From the NCBI RefSeq assembly GCF_020215705.1, contig NZ_JAIWNB010000028.1, forward strand, positions 60,070 through 124,069: a stretch of 64,000 nt of DNA, given 5' to 3'. Positions 1-8,620 of this stretch are shown piece after piece. The position numbers were made by a program, and so were the translations under genes. The number at the start of each line of letters is the position of its first letter. Positions within the stretch are counted from its first letter, which is position 1. A model generated the notes under the pieces. The model saw only the letters and a list, made by a program, of their open reading frames with translations. It searched no databases and was not told where the DNA came from. This DNA comes from Nonomuraea aurantiaca. GTDB lineage: Bacteria > Actinomycetota > Actinomycetes > Streptosporangiales > Streptosporangiaceae.

Positions 1-1071
1 CTGCGCGGTGTAATAAGTCAGGATGTCGCCTCCGGAACCGCCCGGCACATAACTGGCCCGGGCCAGCGTGGCGCCGGTCTCCATGTCCAAGAGCGTGCGC
101 GTGTACGCGGGGAGCGACTTCGATCCCGGAGACCGAGGCTGCTCGCTGTCACGGGTGAACGTGACCGACAACGCCTGCCTGCCCTGCGGATCGGCTGCCG
201 TACCGTACACCTTGGTGTCGGGAAGCTCCGCCAGCAGCCGCAGGATCGCGGCACGAAGTTGCGGGCGGATCGGCATGGACAGAAGATTGCCCGCGAGAGG
301 AAGGAACTCCTCAAACGGCTGCTCGAACCCTCGGCTCTGCCATATGCGGTGATAGTCGTGGAGCTTGGCGAGCAGGCCGTTCCGGTCGGCGGGGATAGAA
401 GCCAGATCGGCGAGTGTGAGGTCCGCGACGGAGTGGTCCCCGACCCGAGCGTCGTCGCCGTCACGCCATTCGCAGCCTTGGGGCTGGTCGGCAATCCGAA
501 TCGGTCGGCACCCGTCGACCAGGTTGTCCTTTGGGCAGCGCGGCTTGATCCGGGTCGGCGCTCCCGCCGCACGCCATGCGCGTTCGTCGGTTGCGGAGGC
601 CGGGAGCGCGCTCGGCGCGGAGGTCTGCAGCATGGACCTCTCCGCGGAGTTCAGCGGAGCCGTTCGCTCGAGGCGCTGCCGGGTCAGCAAGTCGTAGCCG
701 CCCGCTGAGATCCGTTCACCAGTGATGATCACCTCCCGCCAGTAGGCGCCTCTTCCTTCAGGCAGGCGCGCCACACGGTCGGCTAGATTGAGCAACTCGT
801 TGTTCCGTGGTTGGACCAGCATCGGAGCAGGCGCAGAAACCAGGTTGGCCACCAGCGTGGCCGCTATGACCATCGCGGCCGTGGCCACGGCCGAGCTCAG
901 CGCCCACACCCACACGCGAGGGCGGGAACGGCCGGTGGCAGGGCGGGGGCTCTCGCCGTCAGCGGCGAGGCGGGCGTGATCGGCAAGGCGGGCGTGAGCG
1001 CGAGCGACCACCTCGGGGGAGGGCGGGGGCGCGTCGGGCAGTGCCCGGGCGAGCAGTTCGAGCTCATCCAT
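1..1071 (-). CDS. CU044_5270 family membrane protein (3' end cut by window)
   Basis: The frame is open from an ATG at 1071 to base 1 (357 codons) with no stop, so the C-terminus lies outside the window. The start MDELELLARALPD, a short basic cytoplasmic part and one membrane segment at about residues 53-78 followed by a long extracytoplasmic part are the layout of the actinobacterial CU044_5270 family, usually encoded directly after an ECF sigma factor. Its ATG overlaps the end of the sigma gene (stop at 1064-1066), so the two are translationally coupled. A role in anchoring or sensing for that sigma factor is inferred from position; the family has no proven function known to me. Confidence 0.75.
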   Translation of the reverse strand, partial: MDELELLARALPDAPPPSPEVVARAHARLADHARLAADGESPRPATGRSRPRVWVWALSSAVATAAMVIAATLVANLVSAPAPMLVQPRNNELLNLADRVARLPEGRGAYWREVIITGERISAGGYDLLTRQRLERTAPLNSAERSMLQTSAPSALPASATDERAWRAAGAPTRIKPRCPKDNLVDGCRPIRIADQPQGCEWRDGDDARVGDHSVADLTLADLASIPADRNGLLAKLHDYHRIWQSRGFEQPFEEFLPLAGNLLSMPIRPQLRAAILRLLAELPDTKVYGTAADPQGRQALSVTFTRDSEQPRSPGSKSLPAYTRTLLDMETGATLARASYVPGGSGGDILTYYTAQ

Positions 1072-1585
1072 CGATGTCCTCCTTCAGCGCGCCGAGCGCC
1101 GCGCGCAGATGCTTGCGTGCCCTGTTAAGCCGGGACGCGACGGTTCCATAAGGAATGTCCAGGGCGGAAGCGACCTCGGCATGGCTCAGGCCGCCCAACG
1201 CGATCAGCAGCACCACGTCGCGATCGCGCTGCTTCAGCGCGGGGTCCTCGTGACCATCCCAGTCACGCGCCGCCGCGCGGCTGAGCGCCTTCCACCGCGT
1301 GGTCTCGGTACGGCGGTGCCGCGCGACCAGGTTGGTAGCGATGCCGTACAGCCAGGGCCTGACCTCTCCCACGGCTGGGTCGTATCCGCCGCGCAACGCC
1401 GCTAGGAACACCTCGGCGGCTAGGTCGTCAGCGTCGTCCACGGGCAGACGACGGGCGATGTACCGGTGGATCTCGGTGAAGTAGCGGTCGAAGAGATCGG
1501 CCGGAACCGCCGGTTGATCTCTCCCGCTACGCGTGTTGTACACGATCACACCTATTTCTTGCCGCGACCGTGAGAATGCTTTCAC
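1064..1585 (-). CDS. ECF-type RNA polymerase sigma factor
   Basis: A 173-residue protein with both ECF sigma regions. Region 2 lies at about residues 31-92, including DDLAAEVFLAAL and the WLYGIATN helix. Region 4 lies at about 134-165, with the helix-turn-helix ALDIPYGTVASRLNRARKHL. It directs RNA polymerase to alternative promoters. The start is uncertain: GTG at 1585 has no obvious ribosome binding site, while GTG at 1543 follows AGG at suitable spacing and would remove a 14-residue leader unlike the family. It forms an operon with the overlapping CU044_5270-type gene downstream. No classical zinc-finger anti-sigma gene is visible next to it. Confidence 0.85.
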   Translation of the reverse strand: MKAFSRSRQEIGVIVYNTRSGRDQPAVPADLFDRYFTEIHRYIARRLPVDDADDLAAEVFLAALRGGYDPAVGEVRPWLYGIATNLVARHRRTETTRWKALSRAAARDWDGHEDPALKQRDRDVVLLIALGGLSHAEVASALDIPYGTVASRLNRARKHLRAALGALKEDIDG

Positions 1586-2050
1586 GCGCGCTGATTCACA
1601 CCACCCGTGAAGCCGGCCCGGCTCATCCTCCAGGCACCTGCCCCAAGCTCACCAGTGCTCATGCCGATCGACTCCCGGACGTTCGCGCCTCTCTCGCCGA
1701 CCGGAAGATTTGAATAACCTGCGCGAAACCGTCCAGACCAAGGTGTCGTACCGCAGACCGTAACTTGTCCCGGCTGCCACCTTCACCGGGAGGGACACTT
1801 CCCATCGCCCATCGCCCATCGCCCACCGGCCACCGCCCATCAACCACCGCCTCCCTCGCTCTCGGGGACTACACCGCCATTGGGTGGTGGCCACCCAATG
1901 GCGGATCAACGATCTCGTTGTGCGTTTCCTATGTGGGCGAGCAGAGGTGAGCGAGGAGAAACTACGCCGCTCTGTGGGACGTCATCCATGAAGCCCACCG
2001 GGGGGAGCTGTGAATGGATTGCCGCTGCCGCTGTGCTGCCGGGGGGGATG

Positions 2051-2064
2051 GTTTCACGTGAAAC
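2051..2064. promoter_or_regulatory. parS: parS site 1 (ParB binding)
   Basis: GTTTCACGTGAAAC is a perfect 14-bp palindrome matching the bacterial parS consensus. ParB binds such sites to organise and segregate the origin region. It sits at the end of the first ~150-bp repeat unit. Confidence 0.9.
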
Positions 2065-2200
2065 GGAGACGGCGGTGGGTGCGTCCGATGCGGGCGAACA
2101 GAGGTGAGCGAGGGAAACTACACCGCTTTGCGGGAGGTCATCCATGGAGTCCGCCGGGTGGGGACTGTGAATGGGGTGCCGCTGTGCTGGCGGATGGATG

Positions 2201-2214
2201 GTTTCACGTGAAAC
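2201..2214. promoter_or_regulatory. parS: parS site 2 (ParB binding)
   Basis: A second perfect copy of GTTTCACGTGAAAC, 150 bp after the first and in the same position of the repeat unit. Confidence 0.9.
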
Positions 2215-2245
2215 GGGGGCGTCAGTGGAAACGGGGGCGTCAGTG
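2210..2245. repeat. 18-bp perfect tandem duplication beside parS 2
   Basis: GAAACGGGGGCGTCAGTG occurs twice head to tail (2210-2227 and 2228-2245). The first copy overlaps the right arm of parS 2, so the duplication carried half of a parS site with it. Confidence 0.85.
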
Positions 2246-2274
2246 GTGCGTCCAACTGGCGGCCTGGGAGGGTT

Positions 2275-2288
2275 GTTTCACGTGAAAC
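2275..2288. promoter_or_regulatory. parS: parS site 3 (ParB binding)
   Basis: A third perfect copy of GTTTCACGTGAAAC, 74 bp after the second and about 65 bp before the stop codon of the threonine aldolase gene. Confidence 0.9.
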
Positions 2289-2351
2289 CGTGGGCCAGAG
2301 GCGTGTCGCGTGCGGGGGCGGGGAGCTTGCGCGAACGCCAAGGCCGGTGGA

Positions 2352-3404
2352 TCAGGGGAGGACGAGAGACTTACGGATGTCATCGAGGAAGTCGTCTACG
2401 TGGTCCGGAGTGGTGTCGAAGGCGGTCATCCAGCGGACGGTGCCGGCGGCCTCGTCCCAGTAGTGGAACAGGTAGCGGGTGAGGAGGGCGGCTGCGGCTG
2501 GTTTGGGGAGGGTGGCGAAGACGGCGTTCGATTGGACGGGGTAGGCGAGGGTGATGCCGGGGAGGTCGGCTATGCCGTTGGCGAGGCGGATGGCCATTTC
2601 GTTGGCGTGGGTTGCGTTGTGGCGCCACAGGTCGTTCGTGAGGAGGGCCGAGAGCTGGGCTGAGACAAAGCGCATCTTGGAGGCCAACTGGAGGGACTGG
2701 CGGCGGAGGAAGGGGATGGCGTGGGAGAGGGAGGAAGAGGAGAGGACTATTACTGCCTCAGCTGCCAGCGCGCCGTTCTTGGTGCCGCCGAAGCTGAAGA
2801 TGTCTACGCCGACTTCCGTGGTGATGGCGCTGAGGGTGGCGTTCAGGTGGGAGGCTGCGTTTGCCAGTCTGGCGCCGTCCATGTGGAGGAGTAGGCCGGC
2901 GGCGTGCGCCGTATCGGCGAGGGCGGCGATTTCTTCGGGGGAGTAGCAGGTGCCGAGTTCGGTTACCTGGGAGATGGAGACCACGCGGGGTTGGGAGTTG
3001 TGGTGGCTGCCCAAGGTGTCGAGTCGTGTGGTGATGTCCTCCGGGCGTAGTTTGCCGTCGGCTGTGGGGGCCATCACGAGCTTCGCGCCCAGGAGTCGTT
3101 CTGTCGCGCCTGTTTCGTGGGTGGCGATGTGGGCGGTGTCGGCGCAGATGATGGCGTCGTAGCGGCCGAGCATGGGGGCGAGGCCGACCATGTTCGCGCC
3201 GGCTCCGTTCAGGACGGGGAAGCCTTCCGCCCCTGGACCGAAGACGTCCTTGATGTGGTCCTCGAAGGTTGATGTCCAGCGGTCACCGCCGTAGGCGGGT
3301 GCGTCCCCGCGGTTCGCCGCAGCCATGGCTTCGAGGATGGTGGGATGGACGCCGGCGTGATTGTCGCTGGCGAAGCTCTTGGGATAGGTCGAATCGATCG
3401 GCAC
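2352..3404 (-). CDS. Low-specificity L-threonine aldolase family protein
   Basis: A 350-residue fold-type I PLP enzyme starting at GTG 3404. It cleaves L-threonine or allo-threonine to glycine and acetaldehyde. Family motifs are visible: SDNHAGVHP near the N-terminus (residues 13-21), HMDGARLANA at about 174-183, and FSFGGTKNG with the presumed PLP lysine at residue 209. Length matches the family. The protein is encoded alone on the minus strand, with the parS stretch downstream and a gene-free region upstream, so context adds nothing about its job. A related beta-eliminating lyase is the main alternative. Confidence 0.88.
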   Translation of the reverse strand: MPIDSTYPKSFASDNHAGVHPTILEAMAAANRGDAPAYGGDRWTSTFEDHIKDVFGPGAEGFPVLNGAGANMVGLAPMLGRYDAIICADTAHIATHETGATERLLGAKLVMAPTADGKLRPEDITTRLDTLGSHHNSQPRVVSISQVTELGTCYSPEEIAALADTAHAAGLLLHMDGARLANAASHLNATLSAITTEVGVDIFSFGGTKNGALAAEAVIVLSSSSLSHAIPFLRRQSLQLASKMRFVSAQLSALLTNDLWRHNATHANEMAIRLANGIADLPGITLAYPVQSNAVFATLPKPAAAALLTRYLFHYWDEAAGTVRWMTAFDTTPDHVDDFLDDIRKSLVLP

Positions 3405-3952
3405 ATGCCCAGGCTACTTTCACGACTCACAAGATTCAGAGAGGCGAGAGGTGATCGGCGAGGGTGGGCCCGGGGGGTCGGGAGGTGTCCGCTGGCTCGG
3501 GTGCTGGGTTGCTTGTTCGCGGTGACGCCCCCTGCTGGCGGTGATGCCTCCTGTGGGCGGCGATGCCGCTGTTGTGGGTGGGAGCAGGGGGATGTGGATC
3601 GGCCGCGTGAGCGGAAATGTGGGACCCAAGCTGTGGATCGGGCATCGTGGGCCCACCGGGTGTGAGCCTCAACGCGCGTGGACCCCCTCAAGGGGCGGTG
3701 GATCCCACGAGGGCGCGTCTGACGGGTGCGAGCCGAGCAAATCTAGGGGTCGGTGTTGGCGCGAGGCTCAGAGGAGCCAGGTGCCGGACGTACGGACGCT
3801 GAGGTATACCCGGTGTTGGGCATGCGCGGCGGAGTTGCGTCCGGTGTCAGAGCATGCGAAGGCCAGACAGGTCAGAGGTCAGCGCTGCAAAACGGAGATC
3901 TACCCAGGGTGAAGGAGGTCAGCGCCAGGGAAGAGCGGGGGACGCGTGGACC
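3405..3952. other. Gene-free stretch between threonine aldolase and ddl
   Basis: About 550 bp in which I see no credible gene; the open frames here lack family features and ribosome binding sites. It contains short repetitive G-rich words (variants of GGCGGTGATGCC around 3530-3570) but no RNA gene that I recognise. It must hold the promoter of the leftward threonine aldolase gene. Confidence 0.5.
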
Positions 3953-4909
3953 TCAAGCGTGTACGCGGGAGGCGGCGTTCTGGAGGAGGATGCGGCAGAG
4001 GTCGCCCAGGTCTTGGCCGGCGGCCTCCGCGGCCATCGGCAGCAGCGACGTCTCCGTCATTCCGGGGGCCACGTTGACCTCCAGGAAGTGGGGCTGGTCT
4101 GAGGCGTCGACGATGAGGTCGGTGCGGGAGATGTCGCGGAGGCCCAGGGCGGTGTGGGCCGTCACGGCGGTTTCGGCGCAGGCCGCGGCCGCCTCGGCGG
4201 AGAGGCGGGCGGGTGCGAAGAACTCGGTGTGGCCGGCGGTGTAGCGGGCCGCGTAGTCGTAGACGCCCTCGTCCGGGACGATCTCGACGGCAGGCAGGGC
4301 GATCGGGCCGTTGCCCAGGTCGACGACCGAGACCGCTACTTCGACGCCCTCCACGTAACGCTCGATCAGCGCCGTGTCGCCGTACGCGAAACAGCCGACC
4401 ATCGCGGCCGGGAGCTCTTCGGCGGTGCGAACGATCGAGGCGCCCAGGGCGGAGCCGCCGCGGGCGGGCTTGACGAACAGGGGGAGGCCGAGGTGTGCCA
4501 CGATGCGGCCCAGGACGGCCGTGGCGCCGAGGTCGTGGAAGGTCTCCTTGGGCAGGGTGACCGACTCGGGGGTGCGCAGGCCGACGGAGCGTACGACGCC
4601 CTTGGCGGTGGGCTTGTCGAAGGCGACGCGGCAGGCGTCGGGGTCGGCGCCGACATAGGGGACGTTCAGCAGTTCGAGGATGGAACGGATGGCGCCGTCC
4701 TCACCCGCTCCGCCGTGCAGCGTGACGAAGACCGCGTCCGGTGGGTCGGCCAGGATGGACGGCACGAGGGAGGCGTCAGTGTCGCGGGCCTCCACGTCGA
4801 TGCCCGCCGCCCGCAGCACCTCGCTCACCCGGCGACCGGAGCGCAGGGACACCTCCCGTTCATAGGAGAGGCCCCCGGCCAGCACGAGCACGTGGCCCAG
4901 ATCGCTCAT
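3953..4909 (-). CDS. ddl: D-alanine--D-alanine ligase family protein
   Basis: A 318-residue ATP-grasp enzyme. The start chosen is ATG 4909 (MSDLGHVLVLAGG) because GGAGGAGAACG sits just before it; a longer frame to 5005 lacks family sequence. Ddl joins two D-alanines for peptidoglycan precursor synthesis. The N-terminal GGLSYEREVSLRSG, the ATP-grasp lysine region FVKPARGGSALGAS and the C-terminal VNVAPGMTETSLLP are typical. The usual Ddl reading is VNTxPGMT, so VNVAPGMT is a slight variant. It stands as a single leftward gene. Another D-Ala-D-X ligase or ATP-grasp enzyme cannot be excluded by eye. Confidence 0.88.
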   Translation of the reverse strand: MSDLGHVLVLAGGLSYEREVSLRSGRRVSEVLRAAGIDVEARDTDASLVPSILADPPDAVFVTLHGGAGEDGAIRSILELLNVPYVGADPDACRVAFDKPTAKGVVRSVGLRTPESVTLPKETFHDLGATAVLGRIVAHLGLPLFVKPARGGSALGASIVRTAEELPAAMVGCFAYGDTALIERYVEGVEVAVSVVDLGNGPIALPAVEIVPDEGVYDYAARYTAGHTEFFAPARLSAEAAAACAETAVTAHTALGLRDISRTDLIVDASDQPHFLEVNVAPGMTETSLLPMAAEAAGQDLGDLCRILLQNAASRVHA

Positions 4910-5052
4910 TCGTTCTCCTCCGCTGATCGCACGCTGTCCAACCGTACCGGGACTGGGGTGGAATGGTGTACGGCAGGCGCTTTCTACCGTGCGGGTCATG
5001 ACCAACGGAATGCAGCGGTAAAGGCGGCATCCGTACGCAATGTGAGGGAAGA

Positions 5053-5078
5053 GCCGGCGTCCCGACGGAGACGCCGGC
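5053..5078 (-). terminator. Hairpin terminator after the aminotransferase gene
   Basis: GCCGGCGTC (5053-5061) pairs perfectly with GACGCCGGC (5070-5078) around an 8-base loop. It lies 25 bases past the stop of the leftward aminotransferase gene. There is no strong U run, as is common in actinomycetes. Confidence 0.6.
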
Positions 5079-5102
5079 CGTATTTCCGCAGGCGAAAGAG
5101 GG

Positions 5103-6428
5103 TCAGGCCAGGTCAGGCCCGGGCGTGTCCACGCCCGCGTGCCCCCGAGCCGACCCCGTCCCGAACGTGTCCCGCAGCTGGATCTCCTGCTCGATCACCC
5201 CAGCCAACCGCCGGACCCCTTCCCGGATCCGATCCGGCTCAGGGAAGCAGTAGGACAGCCGCATCTGCCGAGCCCCGCTCCCATCGGAGAAGAACCCGGT
5301 CCCGGGCACGAACGCCACCCGCTCCGCCACCGCCCGCGGCAGGATGGCCTTCGAGTCCAGGCCCTCCGGCAGCGTTGCCCACACGAAGAAGCCCCCGGCC
5401 GGTCGTGTCCAGGTGACTTCGGGGGGCATGAGCGCCGAGAGCGCGTCGAGCAGCGTGTCGCGTCGCTCGCGATAGAGCTCCTTGAACGATTTGATCTGTT
5501 CCTGCCACGGCTGCGTGGCGAGGTACTGGCCCACGGCCAGCTGGGTGAAGGACGAGTGCGACAGCACGGCCGACTCCATGGCCAGCACGAGCTTGTCGCG
5601 GACGGCGTGCGGCGCCAGCGCCCAGCCGACCCGGAACCCAGGGGCGAGCGTCTTGGAGAACGACCCGAGATAGACCACGCCGTCGGGATTGTCGGCCCGC
5701 AGCGCGCGCATGGGCTCGCCGTCGAAGCCGAGCAGCCCGTACGGGTTGTCCTCGATGATCAGCACTCCGGCCCGCTGGCAGATGTCGAGCACCTGCTGCC
5801 GCCGCGCCAGGTTCAGGGTGACACCGGCGGGGTTGTGGAAGGTCGGGATCGTGTAGAGGAACTTGATCGGGGCGCCCGCGGTCTCCAGCGCGTAGATGGT
5901 CTGCGCGAGCGACTCGGGAATGATGCCCTGATCGTCCATGGCGATATGCACCACTTTGGCCTGGTACGCGGCGAAAGTGCCGAGGGCGCCTACGTACGAC
6001 GGGCCTTCGGCCAGCACCACGTCACCCGGGTCGATGAAGATCCGGGTGACCAAATCAAGCGCTTGCTGCGAACCTACGGTGACGACCACGTCGTTCGCCC
6101 CGGCCTGGATCCCCTCCAGCCGCATCACGTCGCAGATCTGCTCGCGCAGGTGCGGATCGCCCTGGCCGGAGCCGTACTGCAGCGCGACGGGACCGCGCGT
6201 GGTGACCAGATCGGACACCAGCTCGCCGACCATGTCGAGGGGGAGGGCCGTGACGTACGGCATGCCGCCGGCGAGCGAGACCACCTCGGGCCTCGACGCG
6301 ACGGCGAAAAGAGCTCGGATCTCGGAGGCGACCATCCCGGCAGCTCGTGCGGCGTACCGATCGACGTAGGCGTCGATGCGCGACCCTTGGGTCGCGGGCG
6401 TCTGACCGTGATCCAGCTCTCCTGTCAC
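5103..6428 (-). CDS. PLP-dependent aminotransferase (2-aminoadipate/valine aminotransferase-like)
   Basis: A 441-residue fold-type I aminotransferase resembling LysN and the catalytic domain of MocR regulators, but with no N-terminal DNA-binding domain. The start chosen is GTG 6428, preceded by AAGGAGG at ideal spacing; an ATG-initiated extension to 6536 lacks this. Visible are the substrate-binding SLAGGMP (residues 51-57), the IEDNPYGLL segment and SFSKTLAPGFRVGW with the PLP lysine at residue 259. Substrate is not readable from sequence; branched-chain, aromatic or aminoadipate transamination are all known in this family. It is divergent from the GNAT gene at 6604. Confidence 0.88.
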   Translation of the reverse strand: MTGELDHGQTPATQGSRIDAYVDRYAARAAGMVASEIRALFAVASRPEVVSLAGGMPYVTALPLDMVGELVSDLVTTRGPVALQYGSGQGDPHLREQICDVMRLEGIQAGANDVVVTVGSQQALDLVTRIFIDPGDVVLAEGPSYVGALGTFAAYQAKVVHIAMDDQGIIPESLAQTIYALETAGAPIKFLYTIPTFHNPAGVTLNLARRQQVLDICQRAGVLIIEDNPYGLLGFDGEPMRALRADNPDGVVYLGSFSKTLAPGFRVGWALAPHAVRDKLVLAMESAVLSHSSFTQLAVGQYLATQPWQEQIKSFKELYRERRDTLLDALSALMPPEVTWTRPAGGFFVWATLPEGLDSKAILPRAVAERVAFVPGTGFFSDGSGARQMRLSYCFPEPDRIREGVRRLAGVIEQEIQLRDTFGTGSARGHAGVDTPGPDLA

Positions 6429-6603
6429 GGTCCACCTCCTTGGTGTCATTTGTCGCTGAACTACCAGATTACGGCAGTCGGACATGTCGGCTGTGACCGG
6501 GCTCGACCGTCGTGCTTCCCGATGGCGGGACGTCACTGGGCTACGATGCCAGCTGGGGACGCGTTTTTCGCGCGCTTTTCCGGGTCAACGATTGGGGCCG
6601 TAG

Positions 6604-7221
6604 TTGTCGCGTCGGCTGGTCAACATAACCCTGGACAATCTGGACGATCTGCCGCGCCGCTGCCGGCGGTGCGTCTTTTGGGAGCTCGACCCCGTCAGCG
6701 GGGAGCGCGCGATCGACTCCGGTGGTCCAGAGCTGGAGAAAGAGGCATGGATCTCCGGCACGCTGCTCGAATGGGGCAGCTGCGGCAAGATCGTGTACGT
6801 CGACGGGGTGCCCGCCGGATTCGTCATCTACAGCCCGCCGCTCTACAGCCCCCGTTCGCTGGCCTTTCCCACCTCGCCGGTCAGCGCCGACGCGGTCCTG
6901 CTGATGACCGCGCACATCATTCCGGAGTTCTCGGGTGGCGGTCTGGGCCGGATGCTGATCCAGGGCGTGGCCAAGGACCTGACGCGACGTGGGGTCAAGG
7001 CCATCGAGGCGTTCGGCGACCTCAAGTGGGAGGAGCCGAGCTGCGTGGTCCCGGCCGACTACCTGCTTTCCGTGGGCTTCAAGACGGTACGCCCGCATCT
7101 GCGGTTCCCCCGGCTCCGGCTGGAGCTGAAGACAGCCGTCTCGTGGCGCGAGGACGTCGAGGTGGCCTTGGAACGCCTACTCGGCTCCATGAGCCCGGAA
7201 CGCGCTCTTCGCCCCGTCTGA
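6604..7221 (+). CDS. GNAT family N-acetyltransferase
   Basis: A 205-residue protein starting at TTG 6604 (MSRRLVNITLDNLDDLP), a start that fits the conserved N-terminus of the orthologue found beside trxA in Streptomyces. A cysteine-containing segment RCRRCVFWEL comes early, and the acetyl-CoA binding core appears around residues 108-122 (PEFSGGGLGRMLIQG). It presumably transfers an acetyl group to an unknown amine. It converges on trxA with a bidirectional hairpin between them. Its conserved location near the origin suggests a housekeeping role, but I cannot name the substrate. Confidence 0.8.
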   Translation: MSRRLVNITLDNLDDLPRRCRRCVFWELDPVSGERAIDSGGPELEKEAWISGTLLEWGSCGKIVYVDGVPAGFVIYSPPLYSPRSLAFPTSPVSADAVLLMTAHIIPEFSGGGLGRMLIQGVAKDLTRRGVKAIEAFGDLKWEEPSCVVPADYLLSVGFKTVRPHLRFPRLRLELKTAVSWREDVEVALERLLGSMSPERALRPV

Positions 7222-7265
7222 CGCCTTCTCAAGGACGCCAAGAGCCCACGGGCCCACACAGAGGG

Positions 7266-7298
7266 AAGCCCCTTGAGCGAAAGATCGCCAGGGGGCTT
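7266..7298. terminator. Bidirectional terminator between the GNAT gene and trxA
   Basis: AAGCCCCTTG (7266-7275) pairs with CAGGGGGCTT (7289-7298), with one G-U pair, around a 13-base loop. It lies between convergent genes and is followed by T-rich bases on both sides. Confidence 0.65.
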
Positions 7299-7322
7299 TC
7301 AACTGCAACGCTGCGGGCGTCG

Positions 7323-7637
7323 TCAGATGATGCCCTCGAGCTCGCGAAGCAGCATGGCCTTCGGCTTGGCGCCGATGATCTGCTTCACGACCTCTCCACC
7401 CTTGTAGACGTTCAGCGTGGGGATCTGGAGCACACCGTAGTCGCGCGGGACATCCGGGTTTTCGTCGATGTTGAGCTTGACGATCTCCAGCTTGTCGCCG
7501 TGCTCTTTGGCGATCTCCTCGAGGATGGGCGATACCTGACGGCATGGGCCGCACCACTCGGCCCAGAAGTCAACGAGCACGGGCTTGTCGCTCTTGAGGA
7601 CCTCGGCCTCGAAGGTGGCGTCGGTTACTGCCTTCAC
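7323..7637 (-). CDS. trxA: Thioredoxin
   Basis: A 104-residue thioredoxin, the standard length. It reduces protein disulfides in the cytoplasm using electrons from TrxB. The redox motif WCGPC is at residues 28-32, the cis-proline sits in QIPTLNVYKGG, and the fold is unbroken. It starts at GTG 7637 behind AAGGAGCG. The gene follows trxB by 10 bases in the same direction, so both are probably one transcript from the SigR-like promoter upstream of trxB. Confidence 0.97.
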   Translation of the reverse strand: MKAVTDATFEAEVLKSDKPVLVDFWAEWCGPCRQVSPILEEIAKEHGDKLEIVKLNIDENPDVPRDYGVLQIPTLNVYKGGEVVKQIIGAKPKAMLLRELEGII

Positions 7638-7647
7638 GGTGCGCTCC

Positions 7648-8589
7648 TTAGTTGTCGTTCGAGGCCAGCCAGCGCTCGGAGTCGAGTGACGCCGAGCAGC
7701 CGGTGCCGGCCGCGGTGATGGCCTGCCGGTAGATGTGGTCGACGACGTCGCCCGCGGCGAACACCCCGTCGATGTTGGTCGCCGTGCTGGGCGCGGCGAC
7801 CTTCACGTAGCCGTCGTCATCGAGGTCGATCTGGCCCTTGACCAGCTCGCTGCGCGGATCGTGGCCGATCGCCAGGAACAGCGCGTCGGTGGCCAGCTCG
7901 CATTCCTCACCGGACTTGAGGTTGCGCAGCTTGACGGCCTCGACCTTGTCGGTACCGAGGACGTCGACGACCTCGGTGTCCCAGATGAAGCGGATCTTGT
8001 CGTTCGCGAACGCCCGCTCCTGCATGATCTTGCTGGCCCGCAGTTCGTCACGGCGGTGCACAACGGTGACCATGCGGCCGAAGCGGGTCAGGAACGTGGC
8101 CTCCTCCATCGCGGTGTCACCACCGCCGACGACCACGATGTCCTTGTTGCGGAAGAAGAAGCCGTCACAGGTGGCACACCAGGAGACGCCCCGCCCGGAC
8201 AGGCGCTTCTCGTTGGGCAGGCCCAGCTCGCGGTAGCCGGAGCCCATCGCCAGGATGACCGACTTGGCGTAGTAGGTCTCGCTGTGGGTCTTGATCACCT
8301 TGGGATTGGCCTCAAGGTCCACTTCGAGTACGTCGTCCGCGACCAACTCGGCGCCGAACCGCTCGGCCTGCTTACGCAGGTTGTCCATCAGGTCGGGGCC
8401 CATGATGCCGTCGGGGAAACCGGGGAAGTTCTCGACATCGGTGGTGTTCATCAGCGCGCCGCCCGCGGTGACCGAGCCCTCGAAGACCAGCGGCTTGAGC
8501 TCGGCGCGCGCGGAGTAGACGGCCGCCGTGTATCCAGCGGGGCCGGATCCAATGATGATCACGTTACGCACGTCGCTCAACGCTCTCAC
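7648..8589 (-). CDS. trxB: Thioredoxin-disulfide reductase
   Basis: A 313-residue FAD/NADPH enzyme that passes electrons from NADPH to thioredoxin. The FAD-binding GSGPAGYTAAVYSARA is near the N-terminus, the active-site CATC is at residues 138-141, the NADPH-binding VVGGGDTAMEEA follows, and the C-terminal FAAGDVVDHIYRQAITAAGTG is typical. The start is GTG 8589; a TTG four codons in and a GTG at VRNVIII are alternatives. It heads the trxB-trxA operon. Confidence 0.97.
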   Translation of the reverse strand: MRALSDVRNVIIIGSGPAGYTAAVYSARAELKPLVFEGSVTAGGALMNTTDVENFPGFPDGIMGPDLMDNLRKQAERFGAELVADDVLEVDLEANPKVIKTHSETYYAKSVILAMGSGYRELGLPNEKRLSGRGVSWCATCDGFFFRNKDIVVVGGGDTAMEEATFLTRFGRMVTVVHRRDELRASKIMQERAFANDKIRFIWDTEVVDVLGTDKVEAVKLRNLKSGEECELATDALFLAIGHDPRSELVKGQIDLDDDGYVKVAAPSTATNIDGVFAAGDVVDHIYRQAITAAGTGCSASLDSERWLASNDN

Positions 8590-8620
8590 GCCTTCCTAGT
8601 CTGCTCTTGCCTGTCGCCTC

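Larger units (their letters stand above)
1586..2351. other. Gene-free stretch holding a parS array and local repeats
   Basis: No convincing coding frame is present. The first half contains a short heptamer run (CCCATCG repeated three times, 1801-1821). The second half is built from a degenerate unit of about 150 bp (roughly 1935-2066 and 2092-2216, with a shortened third copy to 2288), each ending in a perfect 14-bp parS-like palindrome. An 18-bp perfect tandem duplication lies at 2210-2245. The stretch looks like a centromere-type site rather than decayed genes. Confidence 0.7.

Noticed and set aside
1801..1821. CCCATCG heptamer run as a possible CRISPR or iteron array
   Set aside because: The units are only 7 bp, directly abutting and imperfect beyond three copies. 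There are no spacers and no cas or rep genes.
3405..3952. A tRNA or small RNA in the gap upstream of threonine aldolase
   Set aside because: No cloverleaf or other known RNA fold could be drawn; only short G-rich repeats are present.
5139..7718. An 859-codon open frame on the plus strand
   Set aside because: It lies antisense to the aminotransferase and trxA and crosses the GNAT gene in another frame. Its composition (Arg, Asp, His, Gly rich) is that of a shadow frame in GC-rich DNA.
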